Shown: positions 1-9,954 of the stretch, in pieces
Position numbering within the stretch: the first letter of the stretch is position 1
Layout of the letters: each line of letters begins with the position of its first letter
Source of the DNA: JACMLD01 sp039919885
Lineage (GTDB): Bacteria > Bacteroidota > Bacteroidia > Chitinophagales > Chitinophagaceae
DNA: 64,000 bases
Direction: 5' to 3'
Assembly (NCBI GenBank): GCA_039919885.1
Contig: JBDSEV010000022.1
Location: 62,001 to 126,000, forward strand
The notes under the pieces: model-generated
Seen by the model: only the letters and a program-made list of their open reading frames with translations
Told to the model about the DNA's origin: nothing
Databases searched by the model: none
Made by a program: the position numbers and the translations under genes

Positions 1-1428
1 GCATACATCTCCCGGGTAAGGACCATCGTTTTCAAAAATATTAAACCCGGTATTACTGATGAAGTACTGTAGTTTCTGCAGGTAGGCAAGGCCCCATTTG
101 CTGCCATAACAAGGTGCGTTGCCAAAAAAAGCGCCACCCGGTTTGCCGGTAGCAGCATCAATTACATCATCCTCGTCACTTATTTTTCTTGAACTGAACA
201 AAGAATAACTACCTATTAAAATATTGTTGTTGTGTGCATAATCTGCCAGTGCTTTCCAGTGGCGTACATTGGCCGCCGCTGTATCTTCCATATTGCAATG
301 ACTGCCAAAACTTAAAATCACCGCTTCGTAACCGGTAGCTGCGCACTGGTCAATGGCATTTCTCACCTCGTCATCTGTCTTGCTGACCAGGTGCATAAAA
401 ATGGGGTTCTCTTTTGTCCATGGAGCCGCCACGCCGTACATTCTGCGAATGGCCAGGCCCCTTCGCTCGCGATCATAGCTATCCATCAGCAGTTCATGGG
501 TGCGAACAGAAGTGAATGTTTCGCCCGGCTGCAACGCTATACCCGGCGCTTTTTCCGGATATACCTCCAGCAAACACGGTGTTTGGTAATTATAGTTTAC
601 CTGTGATGTATAGCTGCTGTCTGCTTTCCAGTGGGTGGTCTGGTCGCTAATGTCATACCGCATTGCATTGTTAAAAGCATAATTTGTTTCAACATATATG
701 CCGTGTTGCTTCTTCATTTGTTCCGGCGTTCCCACCACCGCGCTTTCTTCTTCAGTTAATGCCAGTACCTCGTTCACAACCCGGTTTAGTTTCACCGGCT
801 TCACGCCCTTGTTTTCTACTGACAACCATTTTACAACCAGCGGAATGCCATTGTACATTTCATAATGTACCGTCACCTCCAGCGCTTTTAACGCGGGTGC
901 AGAATATCTGTATAGAAAATTGAGCGTAACCCCGCGCGCGGGCTTTAATAGCGGATAGGATGCAGACGCCGGTTTCCAATGCAGGCGTGGCCGGATGGTA
1001 TCAACGGTATAATTTACAAAGTGAAAATCCTGGCTGCTGTCCTTCAGTTTATCCACCCATTCCGGCAGCAGGTACGCTTGTTCCTGTTGGTTGTACAACC
1101 CACCCACATTGTACTCCTTTTCATCAATGATTAAACGCGCCTCCGGTTTTACTGCACGCAGCAGTTGCTGACCGTTGCTGAGGTTTTTATAATCCGTACA
1201 CGCAACGTTGGGCGAGAGTCGGAAAACTCTTTTAACAAGTCCGTTGTACAATACAATGTCTTTTCCATCGGCCGATTTGTAAACAGCAGCACTTTCCGTT
1301 GCGGGCACAACCAGCCAGTCAGTACTTGCATTCTTATCTTTTTTACCGTCGTACACAGGTAGCTTTTCCTGCGCACTGGTAACAGTTAGTTTTATAATAA
1401 ACAGAACAATGGCGGATATTTTCTTCAT
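1..1428 (-). CDS. Partial exported glycoside hydrolase, GH27/GH36 (alpha-galactosidase)-like; C-terminus beyond left edge
   Basis: The reading frame opens at an ATG at 1428 and stays open to base 1, so about 476 N-terminal residues are visible and the C-terminus is missing. Residues 1-19 form a signal peptide ending in SAQ. The first ~300 residues look like a beta-rich domain, and the following part resembles a TIM barrel (LIGSYSLFSS, then FENDGPYPGD at the truncated end). The acidic DGPYPGD segment is reminiscent of the nucleophile region of GH27/GH36-type alpha-galactosidases, but I recognise the family only loosely. It lies 122 bp downstream of the GH29 gene on the same strand and probably belongs to the same carbohydrate-degradation unit. 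A secreted TIM-barrel glycosidase is fairly safe; the substrate is not. Confidence 0.6.
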   Translation of the reverse strand, partial: MKKISAIVLFIIKLTVTSAQEKLPVYDGKKDKNASTDWLVVPATESAAVYKSADGKDIVLYNGLVKRVFRLSPNVACTDYKNLSNGQQLLRAVKPEARLIIDEKEYNVGGLYNQQEQAYLLPEWVDKLKDSSQDFHFVNYTVDTIRPRLHWKPASASYPLLKPARGVTLNFLYRYSAPALKALEVTVHYEMYNGIPLVVKWLSVENKGVKPVKLNRVVNEVLALTEEESAVVGTPEQMKKQHGIYVETNYAFNNAMRYDISDQTTHWKADSSYTSQVNYNYQTPCLLEVYPEKAPGIALQPGETFTSVRTHELLMDSYDRERRGLAIRRMYGVAAPWTKENPIFMHLVSKTDDEVRNAIDQCAATGYEAVILSFGSHCNMEDTAAANVRHWKALADYAHNNNILIGSYSLFSSRKISDEDDVIDAATGKPGGAFFGNAPCYGSKWGLAYLQKLQYFISNTGFNIFENDGPYPGDVC

Positions 1429-1550
1429 GCAACGTTTAAAAATTAAAATTTCTTCTTATTATAACGGCGTGCCGTCTGCATATCCATAATTACGGCACGC
1501 GCTTCTAATTTTATTTAAAGGGAATGGCACTTATTTTTTTTATACGCATA

Positions 1551-3680
1551 CTACTTTATATGAAACAACATGGCCGCGGGCAATTCTATTTCTGCTCCGC
1601 CTTCCGGTTGCAGCACTACCCTGAGTGAATTTTCTCCGCCGCTGTCGTAATACTGAACAGTAATGGCATGGTATCCTTTCTTTAAGGCTGCTTTTCCGGG
1701 CCCGCCGCCGCTATTGTCATTGCTTGCTATCTCCATTCCATCAATAAACAATTTGCTGCCGTCATCGGAACTAAGCGAAAAAGTATAGAAACCATCTTTC
1801 GCAATTTTAATATACCCATCAAATACAAATGCAAATTTTTCCTTGCGTTGTTTTAATGAAAGCGAAATGACAGTAGCAATGCCAGTTTTGTTTACCGGCG
1901 TACTGGCAATTGACTGAAGGCTTACGCTACCAGTAGGCTCATAATACTTATACGCCAGTCCGGGTGTTAGCAGTGCAGGCGCGCTGGCTTTCATCCATTG
2001 ATAACGGATCACTTTCTCTTTAGCAATGCTGCCGGGTAAACCTGTTTCGGGAATACTGACTGCTTGCACAACACTTGTTTTATCCAGCAAAATTGGTTTT
2101 GTATACAGCGCAGATTGTGCTGTAGGCGATGTACCGTCTGTGGTATAATGGATCTTTTCTGTAGCTGCAGTTTCCATTGACACCAGCGGCTGCAGCGGCG
2201 TTTTGTAGACTGTTTTTATAGTAGGCTTGGTAGCAAATTTTCCATAGTTGCTTATCTTAATAGCGTACGCATACGGCGCTTTTATAGTATTGGGATTGTA
2301 GGGCGGCAGGCTGATTACTATGTTTTCTCCTGTTTGTTTCCACTCAAGGTCTGCCTTAGTAGACAAGAAACTGATAGCTGTTCCCGGGGGCAGCGTAATT
2401 GATTTCAAAACCACCTGGTTGTTATCTGGATATCTGGGCAGAATGGCATATAGCGCGTTGGTGGAAGGATTGTAGGTATAAAAAACTTCTTTTACCGCAT
2501 ACCCCGGATCGGGGTCGATGGTAAGTTTTAGCAACAAGTCACCGCTTCCTGTTGCTGGTTTGTAATCCTGCAGGCCATCGCTCCATTGCGAAACTTTTTT
2601 CCAGCGCACGGTATTATAAATGGCTTCGCCGTTTATCTTCATCCAGTCGCCGATCTGCAGCAACCGCTCCTGCATAATTGGCGGAATTTTGCCATGTTCA
2701 TCCGGGCCGATGTCCAGTAAAAAATTACCCCCACTGCTTACTTTGTCGATCAATTGCACTACAAGAGATTGTGATGAATTATAATCCCAGGCATCTTCTT
2801 CACGGTTATACCCATAGCTGAAACCCATGCCACGGCTTTCTTCCCAATAATGATCTTCAAAATTGAGATTGGGCTGGTATTCGGGTGTATAAAATCCCGC
2901 ATGTTTGAAACGTACGCCTGCGCCCCATCGGTCATTTACTACTACCTTATCTTTCACCGGACTTTCATTGTATAACCATGCTAAAAATTCCTGGCTTTTC
3001 CATTTTTCTGCAGGCAGTTCCCATTCGCCATCCGTCCAGAACACATCCGGCTGGTAAGTATTAATGAGGTCTTTCATCTGCGGCCAGGTGTGCTCCCGTA
3101 CAAATTTTTCTTTATCCGCTTTCCACAACGGGTTGTACCACTCGTACAGCGAATAATACATACCGGCATGCACCGTTGTTTTTCTTACTGCCGCAAACAA
3201 TTCTTTTATTAAATCACGCTTAGGGCCCACGTCTACTGCGTTCCAGGGAAAACCCCATGACTGGTTGGCCTCTTTGCTGGGCCATAGCGCAAATCCGTCA
3301 TGGTGCTTTGACGTTAGTACAATGTATTTAGCACCCGATTGTTCAAACAACTTCGCCCATTCATCGGCGTTAAACAACTCTGCTTTAAACTGATCTGCCA
3401 GCTGGTAATACGTGAGGTTGCTGAATTTCTTTTTATGATACGCCTGGCGCGCGGTATCAGTTCCATTAAGGCCGTTTTGGTACCATTCAGCATATTGTCC
3501 TTTGCTGCTCCAGGCCGGTACGGAATAAACACCCCAGTGAATAAAAATTCCAAACTTCACATCTTTAAACCATTGCGGCACCGGCCTTGCATCCAGCGAC
3601 GACCAGTTGGGTTGATAAGGCTGTGCAGACAGAAAACACAGCAGCAGGCAAAAGGTGTTTAGCAGTAGTAATTTTTTCAT
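1551..3680 (-). CDS. Alpha-L-fucosidase, GH29, with Fn3-like and PA14 C-terminal domains
   Basis: This exported enzyme of 709 residues should remove alpha-L-fucose from glycans in the periplasm or outside the cell. GH29 hallmarks are visible: FGIFIHWG near residue 44, TSKHHDGF near 123, and FWTDGEW near 215 whose Asp is the family's nucleophile. After the barrel and a beta domain comes a chitobiase-C/Fn3-like segment (YTTDGTSPT) and then a PA14 domain (DGFYTFSLSSDDGSKLFIDG), common carbohydrate-binding attachments. Residues 1-20 form a signal peptide. I chose the ATG at 3680; a TTG two codons upstream is possible but less likely. The GH30 gene ends 49 bp upstream on the same strand, which suggests one transcript. 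No sorting domain is seen, so it probably stays in the periplasm or on a membrane. Confidence 0.92.
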   Translation of the reverse strand: MKKLLLLNTFCLLLCFLSAQPYQPNWSSLDARPVPQWFKDVKFGIFIHWGVYSVPAWSSKGQYAEWYQNGLNGTDTARQAYHKKKFSNLTYYQLADQFKAELFNADEWAKLFEQSGAKYIVLTSKHHDGFALWPSKEANQSWGFPWNAVDVGPKRDLIKELFAAVRKTTVHAGMYYSLYEWYNPLWKADKEKFVREHTWPQMKDLINTYQPDVFWTDGEWELPAEKWKSQEFLAWLYNESPVKDKVVVNDRWGAGVRFKHAGFYTPEYQPNLNFEDHYWEESRGMGFSYGYNREEDAWDYNSSQSLVVQLIDKVSSGGNFLLDIGPDEHGKIPPIMQERLLQIGDWMKINGEAIYNTVRWKKVSQWSDGLQDYKPATGSGDLLLKLTIDPDPGYAVKEVFYTYNPSTNALYAILPRYPDNNQVVLKSITLPPGTAISFLSTKADLEWKQTGENIVISLPPYNPNTIKAPYAYAIKISNYGKFATKPTIKTVYKTPLQPLVSMETAATEKIHYTTDGTSPTAQSALYTKPILLDKTSVVQAVSIPETGLPGSIAKEKVIRYQWMKASAPALLTPGLAYKYYEPTGSVSLQSIASTPVNKTGIATVISLSLKQRKEKFAFVFDGYIKIAKDGFYTFSLSSDDGSKLFIDGMEIASNDNSGGGPGKAALKKGYHAITVQYYDSGGENSLRVVLQPEGGAEIELPAAMLFHIK

Positions 3681-3729
3681 ATACAATGATTTATTTTTAA
3701 CCGCCCACTCCCCCGCGGAGCGTGCGCCA

Positions 3730-5328
3730 TTACTTTTTATACTTTGTTACAAAAGTAGTAACACTCATCGGCGCGACCACAACATCACTGGCAGACACCA
3801 CAGCGTGTTGCATATCCTGTGTAGCATCCGTAGTATAACTATCCAGGCTTTTGCTATTGACGCCCGGCGAAAACTGCAATTGGAGCTGCTGCCTAATCGC
3901 TGAATTATTTGCTACCACCATCACCAGTTCGCTGCTTCCAACATTTTTGTATGCAGAAACCAGGCAATCTGCGGGGCCGGAAAAAGCGGCGCTTATTCTT
4001 TGCATACCGGGCCTGATAAACCTTGAATAGTTACCCATGCACCACAATTGTTTGCTGCTGCTTACCATACCATCTTCTTTTGATTTACCCGGATGGATGC
4101 TGCCGTCGGGCGCATTGATGTATACCAGTCCGTCACTGTAATTGTATGGATTGATGGCCAGCCACCATTGAAAAGAACTTACACCCGCTACCACCAGGTC
4201 GGTATGGATCACTTTTGCCACGTAAAGCCCGTAGCGGATATCCGTATTCCGCGGACCGCCATTCAAATTGCCGCAGATATCGCCTAGCACGCCAAATTCA
4301 GATTGCCATAACTGAATGCGGGGATCTACCTGTTTTCTTTTTTCGTTTACTGCGCTGCGTGTGGCCAACAAGACGCTGTCCGGGCAGGTGCTGAAATAAC
4401 TGTGGTACGACATCACGGGCGCTGTATTGGGAACCGCACCGATGTAATGACTTGACGCCGGGTTAAAAAAATCATTCAGCTGGTTGCCGATAAGGGCATT
4501 GGAATCCGTAAGGAAATTAACCCGCGCTGCTTCGCCTGCAGTAATCCTGGTGGTTAGTCCGGCTGCCTGCAGTTTTGGTCCCAGTATTTTTATCAACCGC
4601 GCAGTTTGTTCATTGGTGGCGCCAGTACCTTCCTGTGCCGGACGCTCGCCCCATTTCCATTGCGGTTCATTTACCGGGCTTATGTAATCGAAAGGAATAT
4701 TGGTGGCATTAAAATGTTTGCACACTGCCACCAGGAAACTTGCAAACGCCGCATATTTGTCTTCTTTGCAATTAAAATTATTATCCGACAAACCATAAGA
4801 AAACCCATTTTTTGTAAACCGGACCGGTGGAGAATTGGTAAACGCCAATAGATATTTCACACCCCTTTTTTTTGCAGCGCCTGCGAACCATTGGGCGCCG
4901 CGCTGTTTGCGCCAGTTATAGCTAGCATCGGCACCTAAAAAACATTCTTCGCGCCGGTAGTCATCCGGTATACCGCTTGCAGGGCCTTGTTCGGCACTTC
5001 CTGCACCAATATTAAAACGCCACAAAGACAAACCGATCCCTTTTGGCGATCCATCGGCTAGTTTTTCGGTGCTGAATAACAGATCGGCGATTGCATTTTT
5101 CTTTTTTTCATCTTTCCAATTGCCAGCAAACTTAGCCGTCCAGCAATCGGATGCGCCAAAACTATGAATGGTCTGGTATGCTTTGGTGAGATCAATAACG
5201 AGCAGGTTTGTGGCGCTACCGGGTTCAATAAGTTTTTTGTCACTGCTGAAGGGCTGCGCACCCGAATTGCGGTGTACAATAGCAAGCAAAAACAAGAGGC
5301 TGGTGAAAGCAATCAGGTATGTCCTCAT
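3730..5328 (-). CDS. Glycoside hydrolase family 30 enzyme (glucosylceramidase / endo-beta-glycanase type)
   Basis: This exported protein of 532 residues belongs to clan GH-A. The acid/base glutamate lies in ISPVNEP (Glu near residue 221) and the nucleophile in LWQSEFGVLG (Glu near 344). The N-terminal FGASDCW segment and the C-terminal beta-sandwich (ending MSVTTFVTKY) are normal for GH30. A signal peptide (MRTYLIAFTSLLFLLAIV, cleavage after SGAQ) fixes the start at the ATG at 5328; the frame continues upstream but without signal-peptide character. GH30 members cut beta-1,6-glucans, beta-1,6-galactans, xylans or glucosylceramides, and the sequence alone does not let me choose. It is the first gene of a three-gene glycosidase run, so it probably shares regulation with the fucosidase. 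Confidence 0.88.
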   Translation of the reverse strand: MRTYLIAFTSLLFLLAIVHRNSGAQPFSSDKKLIEPGSATNLLVIDLTKAYQTIHSFGASDCWTAKFAGNWKDEKKKNAIADLLFSTEKLADGSPKGIGLSLWRFNIGAGSAEQGPASGIPDDYRREECFLGADASYNWRKQRGAQWFAGAAKKRGVKYLLAFTNSPPVRFTKNGFSYGLSDNNFNCKEDKYAAFASFLVAVCKHFNATNIPFDYISPVNEPQWKWGERPAQEGTGATNEQTARLIKILGPKLQAAGLTTRITAGEAARVNFLTDSNALIGNQLNDFFNPASSHYIGAVPNTAPVMSYHSYFSTCPDSVLLATRSAVNEKRKQVDPRIQLWQSEFGVLGDICGNLNGGPRNTDIRYGLYVAKVIHTDLVVAGVSSFQWWLAINPYNYSDGLVYINAPDGSIHPGKSKEDGMVSSSKQLWCMGNYSRFIRPGMQRISAAFSGPADCLVSAYKNVGSSELVMVVANNSAIRQQLQLQFSPGVNSKSLDSYTTDATQDMQHAVVSASDVVVAPMSVTTFVTKYKK

Positions 5329-5504
5329 TTCAATAAAATAATCAATGGGGCTTTTTAAATGGGCAATCGTTGACAATTTAGCGGTATTTTTTATACCTGC
5401 CGGATAAGACAGTAAGTTTTATTGTTCCGGCCGCTCAATGGCGCATTTTATTACCTTTATCCCCCGTTCAAAATAACCAGGCAAATTAAAAATTAAAATT
5501 ACAT

Positions 5505-6902
5505 ATGGAATACAGAATTGAAAAAGATACCATGGGAGAAGTGAAAGTGCCGGTGGACGCACTATACGGCGCACAGACACAGCGCAGTATTGATAATTTT
5601 AAGATAGCGGAGGATATTAATAAAATGCCCAAAGAAATTATCAAGGCTTTTGCTTACCTCAAAAAAGCGGCGGCCATTACCAACCTGGAAGCCGGTGTGC
5701 TGGATAAAAAGAAAAGTGACCTGATAGGAAAAGTGTGCGACGAGATACTGGAAGGAAAGCTGGATACCTCTTTTCCACTGGTGGTTTGGCAAACAGGCAG
5801 CGGCACACAAAGCAACATGAACGTAAATGAAGTGGTTGCTTACCGTGGCCATGTAATAAACGGCGGCCAGCTAGCAGACAAAGAAAAAGTGCTGCATCCC
5901 AACGATGATGTAAATAAATCGCAGTCGAGCAACGATACTTTTCCCACCGCGATGCACATTGCGGCCTATAAAATTTTAATAGACATTACCATACCCGGTA
6001 TTGAGAAACTAAGGGATACGCTTGCTGCAAAAAGCAAGGCCTTTATGCATGTGGTAAAAATAGGGCGCACCCATTTTATGGATGCAACGCCTTTAACCGT
6101 GGGACAAGAATTCAGTGGTTATGTTTCTCAACTCAACCATGGACTAAAAGCTATAAAAAACACCCTGGCGCATTTGAGCGAACTTGCACTGGGCGGCACT
6201 GCAGTTGGCACCGGTATCAACACGCCTGAAAACTATTCAGAAATTGTGGCCAGGCATATTGCGGAATTAACAGGCTTACCGTTTATCACCGCAGAAAATA
6301 AATTTGAAGCGCTGGCAGCACATGATGCAATCGTGGAAGCACATGGCGCTCTAAAAGTGGTGGCAGTAAGTTTAATGAAGATTGCCAATGATGTGCGCAT
6401 GTTATCATCCGGGCCCCGCAGCGGCATCGGCGAATTGTTTATACCCGACAATGAACCCGGCTCCTCTATTATGCCAGGGAAAGTAAACCCTACGCAATGC
6501 GAAGCACTTACCATGATTGCAGCGCAGGTAATGGGAAATGATGTTACCGTTGGCATCGGCGGCAGCAACGGTCATTTTGAACTAAATGTTTTTAAGCCGG
6601 TAATGATCTATAATTTCTTACATAGCGCCCGCCTGATTGGCGATGGTTGTGTAAGCTTTAACGATAAATGTGCTGCAGGATTAGCACCCATTGAAGCCAA
6701 TATTAAAAAGCATGTAGACAATTCGCTCATGCTGGTTACTGCACTCAATACAAAAATTGGTTATTACAAAGCGGCAGAAATTGCACAGAAAGCACATAAA
6801 GAAGGCACCACGCTGAAAGAAATGGCGGTAAAACTCGGTTATGTTACACGGGAAGAATTTGATGCATGGGTTGACCCGGCAAAGATGGTAGGCAAGCTAT
6901 AA
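5505..6902 (+). CDS. fumC: Class II fumarate hydratase
   Basis: This enzyme interconverts fumarate and L-malate in the TCA cycle in the cytoplasm. It has 465 residues, the usual length for iron-independent FumC. The superfamily signature GSSIMPGKVN is at 319-328, TGSGTQSNMNVNEV around 97-110, SSNDTFPTAMH at 141-151, and the GRTHFMDATP segment with a conserved His at 190. The start ATG follows an A-rich leader and matches the normal N-terminus (the family's TMGEVKVP segment begins near residue 9). It stands alone, divergent from the glycosidase run and convergent with the secreted dehydrogenase gene, with a strong terminator hairpin between them. Confidence 0.97.
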   Translation: MEYRIEKDTMGEVKVPVDALYGAQTQRSIDNFKIAEDINKMPKEIIKAFAYLKKAAAITNLEAGVLDKKKSDLIGKVCDEILEGKLDTSFPLVVWQTGSGTQSNMNVNEVVAYRGHVINGGQLADKEKVLHPNDDVNKSQSSNDTFPTAMHIAAYKILIDITIPGIEKLRDTLAAKSKAFMHVVKIGRTHFMDATPLTVGQEFSGYVSQLNHGLKAIKNTLAHLSELALGGTAVGTGINTPENYSEIVARHIAELTGLPFITAENKFEALAAHDAIVEAHGALKVVAVSLMKIANDVRMLSSGPRSGIGELFIPDNEPGSSIMPGKVNPTQCEALTMIAAQVMGNDVTVGIGGSNGHFELNVFKPVMIYNFLHSARLIGDGCVSFNDKCAAGLAPIEANIKKHVDNSLMLVTALNTKIGYYKAAEIAQKAHKEGTTLKEMAVKLGYVTREEFDAWVDPAKMVGKL

Positions 6903-6934
6903 CAAAACCAATTTTTCAAACACTTATAAAAAAA

Positions 6935-6954
6935 ATCCACGGCAAGCCGTGGAT
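6935..6954. terminator. Bidirectional terminator between fumC and the dehydrogenase-like gene
   Basis: A perfect 9-bp stem (ATCCACGGC / GCCGTGGAT) with a two-base loop is flanked by A-runs on the left and T-runs on the right. It can therefore end transcription from both convergent genes. Confidence 0.88.
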
Positions 6955-6981
6955 TTTTTTTGCTACTTCTTATATTTACTG

Positions 6982-9588
6982 TTACAATTTTTGCAACTTG
7001 ATTGCCTGGCTGATATTGCTGCCCGCAACCTTCAGGTAATAGATACCTCCTGGCAATTTAGATAGATTTACGTTAATCATATTCTTGCCCTTTGTTAAAA
7101 TAACCGTGTGTTGCAAGACTGTTTTTCCTGCCATATCGGTCACCTGCCAGCTGGTCTGCTCACCTACAATCGCATTTACTTCCACCGTTGCGTAATCAAT
7201 TACCGGGTTCGGATGAATGCTGATAGTTCCTTTTTTACTTGCAGGGTATAAAGTTACGGTTGATGAAAGCCTTGATTTGCCATCATTGTCGATAACTTTC
7301 AAACGGTAATATACTGCTGCGGCCGACAATTTACCGAACGCGCTGTCAGGATATGTATACTGTTGCTGACCTGCCGCAGCGCTGGCTGCAAGTGTAACCA
7401 CCGGGTAAAAATCAGTACTGTTAACGCTTCGTTCCAGTGTAAAGTTCTTGGTGCCATGCTCGTCTTCGGTAATCCATTTTAATTTGGCGATATCGTTGTT
7501 TACAGCGCCATTGAAGGAAATAAGATTTACCGGTAACAATGCGCTTACACTTGCAAAATAAAAAGTAGAGAAACTGGTTACACTGGTTTGCAGCACATAC
7601 CCGCCTGAGCCAAATGCGGCCCGGTTGGTGGTAGGAAGGGCCAACGCTGTTACCGCCATTGCCGACCCGCATACTTCGCTGTTTTTAAAAATGGCAAGGT
7701 TGGAAATGTTCGATACACCGGGGGGATTACCTACCGAATTTACACCATTTTTAAAGGCAGTAAATTCTGCATTGGTGATGTAAAGACGTACGCCTACAGC
7801 AGACCCTGGCTGTGTTTGCGGTGTAATAGTAATATTCCGGTCGAGGTAAAGCGTTTTACTTGAAGCTTTTTCCCGTACAGCATTTGAATTGGTGTATACA
7901 GAAGTGGTAACGTTACCCAGGTTATTGCCATTGGCAAAAATTTCCGCAACAATATTACCGCTGGTATCGGTAATGGGCACCCAGAGCGTATCGTTTTTGT
8001 TGGTAGCATTAATGGTAACGGTATTCGCGTTCTCACAAAGATTTGCTTTGCCGGTAGCAATTGGCACTGCAGTAGAAATGGTACTGGTACCACTTACATT
8101 TTTATAACCGAGAAAGGTAAATTTTTGCAAACATCCTCTGCACGCTACAATCATGGGGTTATTGGCACTCGGTCCGGATGTAGCGGCCGATTTATCCATA
8201 ATCACATAAATGTCTTTACCTCCGGGGCCAAAAGCCATATCGCGATAACGATTATTACTGTCGAAGTAACAAACCGTATCAGCTGAACCACTATTCACAA
8301 TCGATGTTCCCGAAGAATCCAGTTTTGTCCGTATCAGCCTGCCCCATTTAAGCCCGGACATAATCAGAGAATTTTTCCAACCTGGTATTGCGCTGTAATT
8401 ATATAAACCCAGACCGGACCAGCCTTCTGATGGCCAGCCTCCATTTCCCGGATTAGTGACCCATATATTATTGATTTCCGATTTCGGTCTCGCGTAACCA
8501 CAAAATAAAGGGTCTTTATAACTGGAACCAATAGCCGCAGCATTGGCTGGTTCACTTACAATCAAAGGCACCCCAGACGTAGAGTAAGCACCTGCACTTG
8601 AGCCATTGTAATTGGTATCAGCCGCGAAACCAATAACCAGGGGATGCCCATAATTTCGTTTCCGCTCAATAATATTCACTTCATCATCGCTGTAAGGGCC
8701 GTGCGAAGACCCATATAAGATATTGCGGACACTGTCGTATGCGAAACCCTGGTTATTCCTTATACCGGTTACCCAAACAGCACTTTGCCGAGCGGGTGTT
8801 GTGGTATTAAACGGATTGTCATTGGGTATCCATTTATCGTAGGAGCCCGCATCTCCGTCCGGCTCCAGGTTAAACCGTAGAATTTTCCCTTCGTAAATAG
8901 TTGAATCCTGCGCATGGTTAACACGATACTGGTTTCCAAACTGCCCGGCGCCCATATCACCTTCGGCATAAAAAAGATAGTTAACCCCATTTACCGGGGC
9001 AATGATCATGCGTTGCGAATTATGATCACTGCTTCCGGGAAGTGTGTCACACAATGACACGGGATTTCCCAAATTGCCGCTTATTGGATCATAAGTAAAC
9101 CTTGCAATACGGTTTTGGTAAAACACGCCCGTATTACCAGCGCCAGTGCTTAAGTAACTGCGGATATAAGAAATGTATACATATTTTTTAGCACCCACAG
9201 ACTTACTAAAATCTGGGTGAATGGCCATACCCGCCAAACCGCCTTGCGGATTAGTTGGCGAAAAAACGAACTGGATATTGAAGACAGAGTCGCTCCCAGC
9301 GCTGTTGCCAAGCCAGGTACTTTTTAAACTGATATCTAATATTTTTCTTTTGTTGTTCAGAGGGCCATTAGGGCTGATCTTATATACACAATAACCCTTC
9401 GATTCTGTAACCCACAACGAATCATCCGGTCCATAAGTAAGCTCCCATGGATCATTTAGAATATTGTCGCCTGATACGTCTGATTTAAGAAAGACTTCAT
9501 TCATGCGCCCGCCAACAATAGTTTGCGTAAAAGACTTAACGGAGAGAATAAAAATAAATAGAACTAGTAGGGTAAAGTACTTCTTCAT
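6982..9588 (-). CDS. Secreted glucose/sorbosone dehydrogenase-like beta-propeller protein with type IX sorting domain
   Basis: This protein of 868 residues has a signal peptide (MKKYFTLLVLFIFILSVKSFTQ). Residues ~25-480 resemble the PQQ-dependent sugar dehydrogenase (GSDH) propeller: WELTYGPDDSLWVTE, GGLAGMAIHPDF, DHNSQRM, and late propeller blades. A middle beta region (490-690) is not recognised. Residues ~700-775 look like an Fn3-type linker (LKWITEDEHGTKNFTLERS), and 785-868 form a type IX secretion C-terminal domain (ISIHPNP, GGIYYLKV). It should be exported through the outer membrane and released or anchored at the surface. Known relatives oxidise sugars using PQQ, but whether this one is catalytic cannot be read from the sequence. 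Convergent with fumC. Confidence 0.82.
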   Translation of the reverse strand: MKKYFTLLVLFIFILSVKSFTQTIVGGRMNEVFLKSDVSGDNILNDPWELTYGPDDSLWVTESKGYCVYKISPNGPLNNKRKILDISLKSTWLGNSAGSDSVFNIQFVFSPTNPQGGLAGMAIHPDFSKSVGAKKYVYISYIRSYLSTGAGNTGVFYQNRIARFTYDPISGNLGNPVSLCDTLPGSSDHNSQRMIIAPVNGVNYLFYAEGDMGAGQFGNQYRVNHAQDSTIYEGKILRFNLEPDGDAGSYDKWIPNDNPFNTTTPARQSAVWVTGIRNNQGFAYDSVRNILYGSSHGPYSDDEVNIIERKRNYGHPLVIGFAADTNYNGSSAGAYSTSGVPLIVSEPANAAAIGSSYKDPLFCGYARPKSEINNIWVTNPGNGGWPSEGWSGLGLYNYSAIPGWKNSLIMSGLKWGRLIRTKLDSSGTSIVNSGSADTVCYFDSNNRYRDMAFGPGGKDIYVIMDKSAATSGPSANNPMIVACRGCLQKFTFLGYKNVSGTSTISTAVPIATGKANLCENANTVTINATNKNDTLWVPITDTSGNIVAEIFANGNNLGNVTTSVYTNSNAVREKASSKTLYLDRNITITPQTQPGSAVGVRLYITNAEFTAFKNGVNSVGNPPGVSNISNLAIFKNSEVCGSAMAVTALALPTTNRAAFGSGGYVLQTSVTSFSTFYFASVSALLPVNLISFNGAVNNDIAKLKWITEDEHGTKNFTLERSVNSTDFYPVVTLAASAAAGQQQYTYPDSAFGKLSAAAVYYRLKVIDNDGKSRLSSTVTLYPASKKGTISIHPNPVIDYATVEVNAIVGEQTSWQVTDMAGKTVLQHTVILTKGKNMINVNLSKLPGGIYYLKVAGSNISQAIKLQKL

Positions 9589-9954
9589 TTGGTTTTGGAT
9601 TTGATACTGGATTGCTACTAAAACGAGGACTTTTCATAAAACGTATACCTATAAATAAAAAAATATTTAGTTTATCTATACTAGGTTCTACTTAGTCAAC
9701 GTTTTCTAAAAAACCAAATTACAATCGCCGGGCCGATTTTGAAATAGTAAAACAACGATCAGTTTGTCGGCAAAAAAAGTGATTTGATCGAATATGCTGC
9801 AAGAAGATTGTAAGAAGAGGCAGCTTGCTTTAGTTTTACCCCAGTATCAGTATAAGTATTTTCTATTATTTCAAATAGCGATTATAACTATAACACTATA
9901 ATATAAGTGCTTTTTGTTTTCGGTGTGTTATCGTTCAATCAAGACCCAATATCT
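9589..9954. other. Intergenic region between divergent secreted-protein genes
   Basis: This 366-bp AT-rich stretch separates the divergent genes at 9588 (minus) and 9955 (plus), so it must hold promoters for both. No credible ORF is seen. It carries a 58-base element at 9743-9800 that is also found upstream of the next paralogue (13251-13308). The last 10 bases before the ATG (ATCTATGAAA) resemble those before the other three paralogues. Confidence 0.6.
9743..9800 (+). promoter_or_regulatory. Upstream element shared with the paralogue at 13460 (copy 1)
   Basis: By eye, an ungapped comparison with 13251-13308 gives 41 identities in 58 bases. Shared cores include GTAAAA, AACGAT, TCGG, AAAAA and TTTGA-CGAA. 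It lies about 155 bp upstream of the start codon. It may be a regulator binding site or simply remnant sequence from gene duplication. Confidence 0.45.
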
